From positions 1 to 54,843 of the forward strand of contig JAEXYZ010000025.1 in the NCBI GenBank assembly GCA_023405135.1: a stretch of DNA of 54,843 nt, in the 5' to 3' direction. Source of the stretch: Bacillota bacterium. GTDB lineage: Bacteria; Bacillota; Bacilli; Bacillales_A; Planococcaceae. Below the pieces are notes generated by a model. It searched no databases. It was not told the DNA's origin and saw nothing but the letters and a program-made list of their open reading frames with translations. How positions within the stretch are numbered: position 1 is the stretch's first letter; the number at the start of each line of letters is the position of its first letter. A program made the position numbers and the translations under genes. Below are positions 27,724 through 35,158 of the stretch, in pieces.

Positions 27724-28831
27724 TACATTTAAAGGGTATGTTCGCGAAGACCGTTCAGTAGGTACACGAAATTATATTGGCGTCGTTTCTACAGTTGTAT
27801 GCTCAAGTGTTGTTACAAGAGATATTGCGAAAACAATACCCGAAGGAATACCTGTCGTTCATGCAAATGGCTGTGCTCAATTAGGAGATGACTTTAAATT
27901 AACGAAAAATACATTAAAAGGAGTTGTCGCAAATCCAAACATATATGCGTCACTCTTAGTAGGTTTAGGATGTGAAACAAATCAAGTTTCAATTCTATTA
28001 AATGAAACGATTGATTCAAAGCCGAAAGCAGGTTTTAGCATTCAGCAATTGGCCGGTGGAACGAATACGTTACAAGAAGGTTCGAAAATTGTTCGTGAAT
28101 GGTCACATAAATTGAAAGAACTACAACGAACAGAAGTACCTATTTCTAATTTAAAAGTCGGTATACTTCCGATTGATTTAACAATTGAGGATTATAATTT
28201 TGCTTCTAAAACAATTTCAACAGTTATTCAATCATTCGTTCAACAAAATTCCACTGTCGTAGTAGGGATGAGCGATAAAATGGAACGAGTATTAGATCAA
28301 GTTCAACATCAAGGAATTAACGAAGAGGTACAACAACAATTACGAACAATTAGCTCAAGTAAAACAAGGCAAACTTGGGATAAAGTTAATCCAAATGAGA
28401 GTGACTATTTGCAATATAATGAATCAGATTTTGCTTTAGGAAAAGCTGAGCTGGAATTAATTAAAAATATTCCAATTCAATCCGTACTTAAATATGCTGA
28501 AATACCTAAGCAAAGTGGCCTTAATTTAGCTATGATGCCAAACAATGTAATTGAAAGTGCTTCAAATTTAGTGGCAAGTGGCTGTAATTTAATTATCTTT
28601 TTAACAAATCGTTCTATTTTTACTGGCACAATCGCTGTACCATGTATGACTGTTGGAATTGAACAAAGTGAAGGTTTGCATGGTGAAATGATTGATTATG
28701 TATTAAATGCTGATTCAACTCCTAATGACATATTACAAAAAATAGAAGAAGTTGCTTCAGGTACACTAACAAAATTAGAAGCGTATAAACTAGAAGAATT
28801 CGCAATTTCCCATATTGGAACAACATTTTAA
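27716..28831 (+). CDS. UxaA-family large subunit paralogue 1 (retains H-x-x-G-C-x-Q motif)
   Basis: A 371-residue relative of the C-terminal part of altronate/galactarate dehydratase. The N-terminal third keeps the family pattern VVHANGCAQLGDD and LVGLGCET, with the conserved His and Cys residues. The later G-x-x-CGGSD motif is replaced by GILPIDLTIEDYNF, so one half of the usual active site is missing. GTG start with AGGAGGAG, overlapping the permease gene by eight bases (translational coupling). It probably works with the partner large subunit two genes downstream. It could alternatively be an inactive scaffold. Confidence 0.75.
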   Translation: MINTFKGYVREDRSVGTRNYIGVVSTVVCSSVVTRDIAKTIPEGIPVVHANGCAQLGDDFKLTKNTLKGVVANPNIYASLLVGLGCETNQVSILLNETIDSKPKAGFSIQQLAGGTNTLQEGSKIVREWSHKLKELQRTEVPISNLKVGILPIDLTIEDYNFASKTISTVIQSFVQQNSTVVVGMSDKMERVLDQVQHQGINEEVQQQLRTISSSKTRQTWDKVNPNESDYLQYNESDFALGKAELELIKNIPIQSVLKYAEIPKQSGLNLAMMPNNVIESASNLVASGCNLIIFLTNRSIFTGTIAVPCMTVGIEQSEGLHGEMIDYVLNADSTPNDILQKIEEVASGTLTKLEAYKLEEFAISHIGTTF

Positions 28832-28856
28832 ACGAATTACTGGAAAGGAGAGGGAC

Positions 28857-29165
28857 ATGTTGAAAGTAAATAATGCGATTAAATTACATCCGTCTGACAA
28901 TGTTGTTGTTGCACTTGATACTTTAGAAGTTGGTGAGAAAGTTTTTATTGAAGATATTGGTTTAGTTCAACAAGTGAAAAATAAAATTCCATATGGTCAT
29001 AAAGTATGTATTGAAGAAATTAAAAAAGACGAGAAAATATTGAAATACGGGGAATGCATGGGGATTGCGACAGAAGATATTAAAGTAGGTGAACATGTTC
29101 ATGTACATAATGTACGTGGATTAAAAGAATCGGAACGCCTAGTATCTGTTGCAGACTATGCTTAG
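28857..29165 (+). CDS. UxaA-family small (SAF-domain) subunit
   Basis: A 102-residue protein matching the N-terminal SAF domain of altronate/galactarate dehydratase or the small subunit of sulfolactate sulfo-lyase (SuyA). It begins KLHPSDNVVVALDTLEVGE and contains IPYGHKVCIEEIKKDEKILKYGE and a G-x-A-T-E-D-I-K-x-G-E-H-V-H-V-H-N ending, with histidines that in relatives sit in the metal site. I start it at the ATG at 28857 after AAGGAGAGGG; an upstream in-frame ATG would overlap the previous gene. It lies between the two large paralogues. Confidence 0.85.
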   Translation: MLKVNNAIKLHPSDNVVVALDTLEVGEKVFIEDIGLVQQVKNKIPYGHKVCIEEIKKDEKILKYGECMGIATEDIKVGEHVHVHNVRGLKESERLVSVADYA

Positions 29166-29179
29166 AGGAGAGTTATACT

Positions 29180-30337
29180 ATGAAAACTTTTAAAGGATAT
29201 AAACGACCAAATGGAAACTTTGGTGTCCGTAACCATGTAATTGTCATTAATACAGTTGGTGAACTTGCAGGAGTTGCCAATAAGTTAGCGGACTTAGTAC
29301 CAGGTGTAGTACCAGTTATCCAACAAGGAGGTACCTCCCAATTCCCTGAAGACTCGATGCAAACAGTTCGGACGATTAAGGGAACTGTAGGTCATCCAAA
29401 TGTAAAGGCTGCACTAATATTAGGTATGGGGGAAGATGATTTTGCTGAGGATGTCGCGGCACAGCTTAGAGAAGAAAACTGTAGAGTCGAAGCGATTGTC
29501 CTCAATAAAAACACTTCAATTGAAAACGTGTTTATAGACGGTAAAGCTTGGCTACAAAAAGAATATGAAGAAAGTCTAAAAGATGTAAGGGTAGATGTTC
29601 CGATTACAGAGCTTACAATCGGATTGGAATGCGGCGGATCTGATGCTTGGTCAGGAATAACAGCAAACCCAGCAATCGGTGTATGCTCAGATTTAATTGT
29701 TGATGATGGAGCAACAAGTATTCTTGCAGAGACGACAGAAGCAATTGGTGCCGAACATATTTTAGCGAGACGTGCGGTAAATGAACAAGTTGCTAAAGAT
29801 TTTTTAACGATTGTCAAAAATTATGAAAACCGTATATTAGACACTGGAGAAGATATTCGTTCTGCAAATCCAACTCCAGGGAATATGGTAGGTGGTCTTA
29901 CTACATTAGAAGAGAAATCTCTCGGTTGTATTAAAAAAGGTGGAAATGCACCATTACAACAGGTGGTAAAATATGCAGAAAAGCCTTCAACAAAAGGATT
30001 TGTTTTTATGGATACACCAGGATACGATGTAGAGTCTGTAGCAGGATTGGCAGCTGGCGGATCTCAAATTGTACTATTTTCCACTGGTAAAGGTTCTCCT
30101 ACTGGGTCTCCAATCGTACCTATAATAAAAATTGGAACAAACCCAAAACTATACGAAAGAATGTCTGAGCATATCGACGTAAACGCAGGCACAATCGTAG
30201 AAGGGAAAAAATCTTTACAAGACGTTGGAGAAGAAATTTACAACTTAATTTTTGATGTTGCAAACGGAGAAAAAACAAAAGCAGAACAACATCGCAATCA
30301 AGAATTTGCTATTTGGCGACTTGCACAAAGCATTTAA
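29180..30337 (+). CDS. UxaA-family large subunit paralogue 2 (retains C-G-G-S-D motif)
   Basis: A 385-residue altronate/galactarate dehydratase-like large subunit, containing ECGGSDAWSGITANPAIG (150-167), MVGGLTTLEEKSLGCIKKGG, FMDTPGYDVESVAGLAAGG and the ST-GKGSPTGSPIVPIIKI segment. In contrast to paralogue 1, the early H-x-x-G-C-x-Q motif is gone (QQGGTSQFPED) and the L-G-C-E box reads LGMGED. ATG start with GAGGAGAG; last gene of the operon. Together with the SAF subunit it would form a dehydratase or lyase on a sugar acid; sulfolactate sulfo-lyase (SuyB) is an alternative. Confidence 0.83.
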   Translation: MKTFKGYKRPNGNFGVRNHVIVINTVGELAGVANKLADLVPGVVPVIQQGGTSQFPEDSMQTVRTIKGTVGHPNVKAALILGMGEDDFAEDVAAQLREENCRVEAIVLNKNTSIENVFIDGKAWLQKEYEESLKDVRVDVPITELTIGLECGGSDAWSGITANPAIGVCSDLIVDDGATSILAETTEAIGAEHILARRAVNEQVAKDFLTIVKNYENRILDTGEDIRSANPTPGNMVGGLTTLEEKSLGCIKKGGNAPLQQVVKYAEKPSTKGFVFMDTPGYDVESVAGLAAGGSQIVLFSTGKGSPTGSPIVPIIKIGTNPKLYERMSEHIDVNAGTIVEGKKSLQDVGEEIYNLIFDVANGEKTKAEQHRNQEFAIWRLAQSI

Positions 30338-30392
30338 GGATGTTTATTGTTTTAGTTTTGATAGGTAAATTATAATTAGATTTTAAAAGAAA

Positions 30393-30436
30393 AGACATTA
30401 CATCTTTTATGTATTTAAATTATGTAATGTCTTTTT
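30393..30436. terminator. Terminator of the kdgT-uxaA operon
   Basis: AGACATTACAT (30393-30403) pairs perfectly with ATGTAATGTCT (30422-30432), flanked by A-rich and T-rich runs, so it may work on both strands. Confidence 0.85.
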
Positions 30437-30598
30437 ATTTATGTATGTGTATTTTAATGATTGATCATTACTTATATGATAATTAAATGTTTATTTCCAT
30501 AATTTACTTTGTTTAAAAATGTGCATTTAAAATATACTAACAACACTGATAAATAAATAATAATTTATCAGCAAATACTCTTAGAGGAGGCAATTAAT

Positions 30599-30805
30599 AT
30601 GTCAAACAACAATAACGGTAACCGTAATAAACTTGCTGTACCTGGTGCTGAACAAGCATTAGAACAAATGAAGTATGAAATTGCATCTGAATTCGGAGTA
30701 AACCTTGGAGGAGAAACTTCTTCAAGAGCTAATGGTTCAGTAGGTGGCGAAATTACAAAACGCCTTGTACAAATGGCAGAAAGTCAATTACGCGGCCGCC
30801 AATAA
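30599..30805 (+). CDS. Alpha/beta-type small acid-soluble spore protein
   Basis: A 68-residue DNA-coating spore protein. It has the conserved blocks of the family: NKLAVPGAEQALEQMKYEIA, EFGVNLGG with the Glu-Phe-Gly stretch of the GPR cleavage site (here SEFGV), then TSSRANGSVGGEITKRLV. Such proteins saturate spore DNA and protect it from UV and heat, and are made in the forespore under sigma-G. AGAGGAGG precedes the ATG. I could not fix a sigma-G promoter; TATACTA near 30532 is a candidate -10. It is monocistronic with a strong terminator and shows that the organism forms endospores. Confidence 0.95.
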   Translation: MSNNNNGNRNKLAVPGAEQALEQMKYEIASEFGVNLGGETSSRANGSVGGEITKRLVQMAESQLRGRQ

Positions 30806-30835
30806 TTTAGTAAAAATATCATAAGTAAAGAAAAG

Positions 30836-30865
30836 CCCTCTTTCTTAAAAGAAAGAGGGTTTTTT
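30836..30865 (+). terminator. SASP gene terminator
   Basis: CCCTCTTTCTT (30836-30846) pairs perfectly with AAGAAAGAGGG (30849-30859), followed by six T. Confidence 0.92.
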
Positions 30866-31081
30866 GATGGGCTAATTTTAAGTTTTTGCGGTTTAATTGT
30901 AGGCAAAAAAGCAAATATAGCATTCCTGTTTCAAATGGACCTTGTTGTAAAGCTTTAATTTCATTTTCGAAAAGCTCTCATAAATCGAGGTTTGGCTCTC
31001 TTCTAAAGTGTTCTTTTTATAGTTAGTTTTGTTCCTTTTTCTACCTTGTTAAAAATATAAAAATCAAATTGAATAACAAAT

Positions 31082-31435
31082 ATGTTGGCTAATTTTATGA
31101 AACAATTTCATGTAGTTGAATTTTCAACTACTCTAGATAAGAATGCTATGCTGAATTCCTTTTCAATTGGAGAAACCCTTATTTTAAATGAAGGAATGTT
31201 AATTGCCATTCCATATTTCGGTGATATTTACAGTATGATTGTTACTCTAGAAAGTGAAGACGGATTAGTGGATGGAATTGATGCTTCTCATATTTTAAGT
31301 ATGTTAGTTATCTTTGATTGGTATATGACCGATTCGGAGTATGTTGAGTATGGAGAAGTTGATGTGACACTAGAGAATACACTATCTGATAAACCTGAGC
31401 AAAAATCTGATAATGTTGAAATTGGTAAAAACTGA
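31082..31435 (+). CDS. Hypothetical acidic protein (117 aa)
   Basis: An open frame encoding a soluble, acidic protein that I cannot place in a family. The middle alternates hydrophobic strands (LILNEGMLIAIPYFGDIYSM) with acidic loops, and the C-terminus is a charged tail. Neither the first ATG nor the ATG at 31097 has a good ribosome binding site, so the start is uncertain. It lies just upstream of a sigma-A promoter for a small basic protein. It may be lineage-specific. Confidence 0.5.
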   Translation: MLANFMKQFHVVEFSTTLDKNAMLNSFSIGETLILNEGMLIAIPYFGDIYSMIVTLESEDGLVDGIDASHILSMLVIFDWYMTDSEYVEYGEVDVTLENTLSDKPEQKSDNVEIGKN

Positions 31436-31439
31436 TAAA

Positions 31440-31468
31440 TTAGACAGTGAATATTTTTATGTTATAAT
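31440..31468 (+). promoter_or_regulatory. Sigma-A promoter of the 59-aa gene
   Basis: TTAGAC (31440-31445), a 17-base spacer and a perfect TATAAT (31463-31468), followed 35 bases later by the ATG with AAGGGGGA. The -35 box overlaps the end of the preceding gene region. Confidence 0.7.
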
Positions 31469-31503
31469 GAAGATAGAAATTTAAGTAAGGGGGATGCTAA
31501 AAT

Positions 31504-31683
31504 ATGAAAAAAAGAGTTGTAATTGTCACTGGCAAGTCATCATCAGTAAAAAAAGGCAGAGTGAAAACAAGAACAGCATCCAATGAGTCCTTAAAGCCAA
31601 AAACACGTATACCAGTAACAAAAGGGTTTAATGAGGTACTGTCTGCTAATGATAAAGCTGTTGAACTAACTTATACAAGATAA
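31504..31683 (+). CDS. Small basic protein (59 aa)
   Basis: The product begins MKKRVVIVTGKSSSVKKGR and is rich in Lys/Arg, Ser and Thr, with no hydrophobic span. The gene is well supported by a TATAAT promoter, an AAGGGGGA binding site and a dedicated terminator immediately downstream, giving a compact one-gene unit. The basic, low-complexity N-terminal half suggests nucleic-acid or ribosome association, but I recognise no family. Function unknown. Confidence 0.65.
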   Translation: MKKRVVIVTGKSSSVKKGRVKTRTASNESLKPKTRIPVTKGFNEVLSANDKAVELTYTR

Positions 31684-31702
31684 AAATATGCATTCTTAAT
31701 AA

Positions 31703-31734
31703 AAGCGAGAAATTGATAAGATTCTCGCTTTTTT
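31703..31734 (+). terminator. Terminator of the 59-aa gene
   Basis: AAGCGAGAA (31703-31711) pairs with TTCTCGCTT (31722-31730), followed by a T-run to 31734. Confidence 0.9.
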
Positions 31735-31796
31735 GATACATAAAAAATAGACCATCTGTATAGAATTTGTAAAAGAAATATACGGGAGGAGAAAAG

Positions 31797-31925
31797 GTGG
31801 GATTAAAGAGAACAATCAAGAGAAAAACGAAACATCCTCTTACGATAGTAACGAATTTTGGATTTGAGAAAATTATAAAGAAAATTGATCATGCAATCAC
31901 TTTGTTAGAAAAAAATAAACTGTAA
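31797..31925 (+). CDS. Small basic protein (42 aa), GTG start
   Basis: GTG preceded by a strong GGGAGGAG site opens a 42-codon frame, MGLKRTIKRKTKHPLTIV onward, ending ITLLEKNKL. The N-terminus is strongly basic and the rest is an amphipathic helix-like stretch. A conserved-type terminator lies 48 bases downstream. The excellent binding site is the main support; no family recognised. Confidence 0.5.
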   Translation: MGLKRTIKRKTKHPLTIVTNFGFEKIIKKIDHAITLLEKNKL

Positions 31926-31972
31926 CTAATAATTAGTAGTTTCTTAAACCACAAAAAATATTTTAAAACAAG

Positions 31973-32011
31973 AGCCGATAAGTCCAATAAATAACTTATC
32001 GGCTAATTTTA
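31973..32011. terminator. Hairpin terminator, family copy 1
   Basis: AGCCGATAAGT pairs with ACTTATCGGCT around a CCAATAAATA-type loop and is followed by AATTTTA. It matches 36 of 39 positions with the hairpin at 36322-36360; two of the three differences form a compensatory T-A to C-G change in the stem. It directly abuts the msrA relic stop. Confidence 0.85.
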
Positions 32012-32119
32012 TTTAACAATTAGTTCGTTTTCCAATATTACTAATGAATTCATCATGGCGGATTTTACGCGGTCATCTTTTAATTTTTTCTTATCTTTTG
32101 CTTCATTTAACTTTTTTGG
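32009..32119 (-). pseudogene. Decayed 3' end of an msrA gene
   Basis: Read on the minus strand, this segment gives KDDRVKSAMMNSLVILENE ending at TAA, and aligns by DNA with the last 90 bases of intact msrA (40628 onward): blocks such as ATTTTACGCGGTCATCTTTT versus ATTTTGCGCGGTCTTCTTTG, and AATGAATTCATCA versus AATAAATTCATCA. The catalytic N-terminal part is absent and no start exists. The adjoining hairpin is also shared with msrA, so gene end plus terminator appear to have been duplicated together. Confidence 0.65.
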
Positions 32120-32187
32120 ATAAACATATTAACTACTCGAGAGATACGTTCACTTTAAATTATTGATGCAATAATTAAAAAAATGTA

Positions 32188-32216
32188 TTGACCTGGAAAA
32201 AACCATAATATATACT
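32188..32216 (+). promoter_or_regulatory. Sigma-A promoter of the ssu leader, candidate sulfur-control site
   Basis: TTGACC (32188-32193), 17 bases and TATACT (32211-32216) make a good promoter. Just downstream, TTATTAAATTAATAGGAATTAA includes GGAATT (32235-32240), reminiscent of the 3' half of CymR (cysteine repressor) sites; B. subtilis ssu is CymR-controlled. The CymR assignment is by eye and tentative. Confidence 0.55.
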
Positions 32217-32264
32217 ATGTTTATTAAATTAATAGGAATTAAATTTTTGCCTACTAGACAAACT

Positions 32265-32297
32265 AGCGGCTTCGTTCAATAAACGAAGCCGCTTTTT
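32265..32297 (+). terminator. Intrinsic terminator in the ssu leader
   Basis: AGCGGCTTCGTT (32265-32276) pairs perfectly over 12 base pairs with AACGAAGCCGCT (32282-32293), followed by TTTTTG and more T. It lies about 45 bases after the presumed start and over 200 bases before ssuB, so it ends a short leader RNA or acts as an attenuator. No S-box or T-box core was found. The rest of the region to 32522 holds no convincing gene. Confidence 0.85.
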
Positions 32298-32522
32298 GTT
32301 TTTTTATAGGTAATTAAAAAGGAGGGAAACTTTTAAAATACGAATTAGATGATTTTACAAATTATAAGTGAAGTTGCTACCGGATCACAAACAACTTTAA
32401 TTAAAGAATTTTACTCATTAAACCAACTAAAAACATAAGAAAAGTATTGTATTAATCAGGGCTACTCCAACTGTGAAAATAATGGGTGTTCTATTTGGTC
32501 ATTTAGTTAAGGAGGCGTGAAC

Positions 32523-33290
32523 TTGTCAGTATTAATTCAGGTAGATGAAAAGGCATTCCAAATGGATGCAACAAAAAAGGTTGTTCTTAAAGAAATTGAT
32601 TTAGAAATTAAGCAAGGGGATTTTCTTACAATTATTGGACCAAGTGGATGTGGGAAAAGTACCTTATTAAAAATCATTGCAGGGCTTGATTCAGAATATC
32701 GCGGTGCTGTTGATATTAATGGTAGACAGGTTACAAAGCCTGCTATTACTCAAGGTTTTATTTTTCAAGAGCATCGTTTATTTCCTTGGTTAACTGTCGA
32801 ACAAAATATAGCAGCTGACTTAAATTTAAAAGATTCTGCTGTACGTCATAAAGTCGATGAGATGATTGAAATTGTGAGATTAAAAGGCTATGAAAAGGCA
32901 TATCCAAGCGAAATATCAGGGGGCATGTCTCAAAGAGTAGCGATAGCGAGAGCACTTATTCGAGACCCGGAAGTACTGCTACTTGATGAACCTTTTGGTG
33001 CGCTTGACGCCTTTACTCGTCAACACTTGCAAGATGTGTTGATTGATATTTGGCAAAAGAAAAAAATTACGATGGTGTTAGTAACTCATGATATTGATGA
33101 GTCCATTTATTTAGGCACAGATATCGCTATTCTTCGTGCAAACCCTGGCCAATTGCAAAAATTAATGCATATTGGACTTGCTTATCCAAGAAATCGTGGG
33201 GATTCATCATTCCAATATATACGTCAACAAGTATTAAAAGAGTTCGAGAAAACAGATACAGCAAATTACAAAGACGGTGAAGGCATTTAG
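32523..33290 (+). CDS. ssuB: Aliphatic sulfonate ABC transporter ATPase SsuB
   Basis: A 255-residue ABC ATPase: Walker A GPSGCGKST, Q-loop FQEHRLFPWL, signature SGGMSQRVAIARA, Walker B VLLLDEPFGALD and switch histidine VTHDIDES. The Q-loop EHRLFPW and the neighbours fit the nitrate/sulfonate/taurine subfamily. I start at TTG (32523), seven bases after AAGGAGG; a GTG two codons earlier is too close to the site. First gene of ssuBACD, the same order as in B. subtilis. It energises uptake of alkanesulfonates. Confidence 0.9.
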   Translation: MSVLIQVDEKAFQMDATKKVVLKEIDLEIKQGDFLTIIGPSGCGKSTLLKIIAGLDSEYRGAVDINGRQVTKPAITQGFIFQEHRLFPWLTVEQNIAADLNLKDSAVRHKVDEMIEIVRLKGYEKAYPSEISGGMSQRVAIARALIRDPEVLLLDEPFGALDAFTRQHLQDVLIDIWQKKKITMVLVTHDIDESIYLGTDIAILRANPGQLQKLMHIGLAYPRNRGDSSFQYIRQQVLKEFEKTDTANYKDGEGI

Positions 33291-33308
33291 GAATAGGAGG
33301 AATATATT

Positions 33309-34295
33309 ATGAAATTACGATTATTTCGTTCATTTGTTTTATTAGGACTATTGATTGTATTAGCGGGTTGCTCAAGTAATGCTGAAGGTAAAGAAGATAA
33401 AAAAGAGGTAGTGAGAATTGGTATTCAGCAGTCTTTAAGTCCACTATGGATTGGGAAAGAAAATGGATGGTTTGAAGAAGCTTTTAGTGAAATAGGTGTG
33501 GATGTAGAGTGGGTGGAGTTCCAAAGTGGACCACCTCAATTTGAAGGCATTGCAGCGGGTAAACTTGATTTTACGGAAGTTGGTAATACGCCAGTAATCG
33601 GTGGGCAAGCAGCAGATGTACCTTTTAAAGAAATTGCAGTTACTGCTGACGGATATTTAGCAAATGCCATTTTAGTTCGTGATGACAGTGGTATTGAAAC
33701 AGTTGCAGATTTAAAAGGAAAGAAAATTGCTGTTGCTAAAGGTAGTAGTGCATTTGGATTTTTATATCAAGTGTTAGAAAAAAATAATATTGATCCAAGT
33801 GAACTAGAGATTATTCAATTACAACCAGATGAAGCAACACCAGCATTTGAAAATGGTTCAGTGGATGCATGGAGCATTTGGGAGCCATTTATCTCTATTC
33901 AAACAATACGTAACAATGCGGAAATATTAGTGAATGGAGAAGATGTGCAGCTTTCTTCACCATCCTTTGCGGTTGCACGTCAAGGAATTATTGATGAAAA
34001 ACCGGAGTATGTAGATATATTTTTAAAAGTATTTTCTCGAGCAGTAGAATGGCGTACAGAAAATAAAGAGGAAGCAGTGGAGTTTTTTGCTAAAGCTCGT
34101 GAACTAGAACCTGAAGTTGTCCAAAGTGTTATTAATAATACAAATTATTTCGTCTCACCAATAACGGAAGACTTTAATGCAGGGCAACAAAAAGTGGCAG
34201 ATTTATTATATGAGCTAGGTGCGATTGATAAATCAATTAATACATCAAAAGCTTTTGACAATCAGTTTGCAGAAAAATTAAAGAAAGAGGATTAG
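33309..34295 (+). CDS. ssuA: Aliphatic sulfonate-binding lipoprotein SsuA
   Basis: A 328-residue solute-binding protein. The signal peptide has a lipobox LAGC with the lipidated Cys21, anchoring it to the outer face of the membrane. The mature part has the sulfonate/nitrate-binding pattern IGIQQSLSPLWIGKENGWFEE, then VADLKGKKIAVAKGSSAFGF and WSIWEPFI. It delivers sulfonates to SsuC. GGAGG lies eight bases before the ATG; 18 bases separate it from ssuB and three from ssuC. Confidence 0.9.
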   Translation: MKLRLFRSFVLLGLLIVLAGCSSNAEGKEDKKEVVRIGIQQSLSPLWIGKENGWFEEAFSEIGVDVEWVEFQSGPPQFEGIAAGKLDFTEVGNTPVIGGQAADVPFKEIAVTADGYLANAILVRDDSGIETVADLKGKKIAVAKGSSAFGFLYQVLEKNNIDPSELEIIQLQPDEATPAFENGSVDAWSIWEPFISIQTIRNNAEILVNGEDVQLSSPSFAVARQGIIDEKPEYVDIFLKVFSRAVEWRTENKEEAVEFFAKARELEPEVVQSVINNTNYFVSPITEDFNAGQQKVADLLYELGAIDKSINTSKAFDNQFAEKLKKED

Positions 34296-34298
34296 CGG

Positions 34299-35126
34299 AT
34301 GAATGTGGAATCTCAACAAATCTCTTATTCGAACATTGATACTACGGTAAAGAAGAAAAAGAAGCTTCCAATCTGGTTAAAAGGTTTTGTGTTACCTGGA
34401 ATTGTGATTGTTCTATGGCAAACTATTTCTGGACTAGGATACGTATCTGATACAGTACTGCCTAGCCCGTTACTAATTATTCAATCTTTCATATCGCTAT
34501 TAGTTAGTGGAGAATTATTTGAACATTTGAGAATAAGTATATTCCGCGCATTCATTGGGTTTTTACTAGGAGCAGGGATTGGTTTATCTCTTGGCTTAAT
34601 AGTAGGATTTTCAAAACGGTCAGAAGGATATGTAGATCCAACGATGCAGATGTTACGAACAATCCCTAATTTAGCTGTAACACCACTATTTATTTTATGG
34701 TTTGGATTTGATGAATTATCAAAAATTTTACTTATCGCTTTTGCTTCATTTTTCCCGATTTACGTGAACACCTTTAACGGGATTCGTTCTGTCGATGCAA
34801 AATTATTTGATGTAGCTCGTGTATTAGAATTTAGCAAACAAAAGCAATTGACACGTCTTATTTTTCCAGCTTCACTAAGTTCGATTTTACTAGGAATTCG
34901 TTTATCGTTAGGTGCTGCTTGGTTAAGTTTAGTCGTTGCGGAGTTAATGGGATCTAGTTCAGGTGTAGGGTACTTGATTATGGACGCTCGTCAGTTCTCT
35001 CAAACAGAAAAAGTATTTGTTGGAATTATTATTTTCGGAATAGTCGGTAAACTGACAGATTCTTTTGTTAAATTATTAGAAAAGCGATTGTTAAAATGGC
35101 GAAATAGCTTTGAAGGAATTAATTAA
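34299..35126 (+). CDS. ssuC: Aliphatic sulfonate ABC transporter permease SsuC
   Basis: A 275-residue permease with about six membrane helices. The EAA loop that docks to the ATPase is visible as VDAKLFDVARVLEFSKQKQ followed by RLIFPASLSSIL. The N-terminal 25 residues are cytosolic and lysine-rich. Three bases separate it from ssuA, so translation is probably coupled. Membrane core of the sulfonate importer. Confidence 0.9.
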   Translation: MNVESQQISYSNIDTTVKKKKKLPIWLKGFVLPGIVIVLWQTISGLGYVSDTVLPSPLLIIQSFISLLVSGELFEHLRISIFRAFIGFLLGAGIGLSLGLIVGFSKRSEGYVDPTMQMLRTIPNLAVTPLFILWFGFDELSKILLIAFASFFPIYVNTFNGIRSVDAKLFDVARVLEFSKQKQLTRLIFPASLSSILLGIRLSLGAAWLSLVVAELMGSSSGVGYLIMDARQFSQTEKVFVGIIIFGIVGKLTDSFVKLLEKRLLKWRNSFEGIN

Positions 35127-35158
35127 TTAATTTAAATAAATTTAAAGGAGTGTTTGAA

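Noticed and set aside
32217..32300. SAM (S-box) riboswitch or T-box before the sulfonate operon
   Set aside because: Neither the S-box core nor the T-box sequence is present; only the promoter and terminator can be supported.
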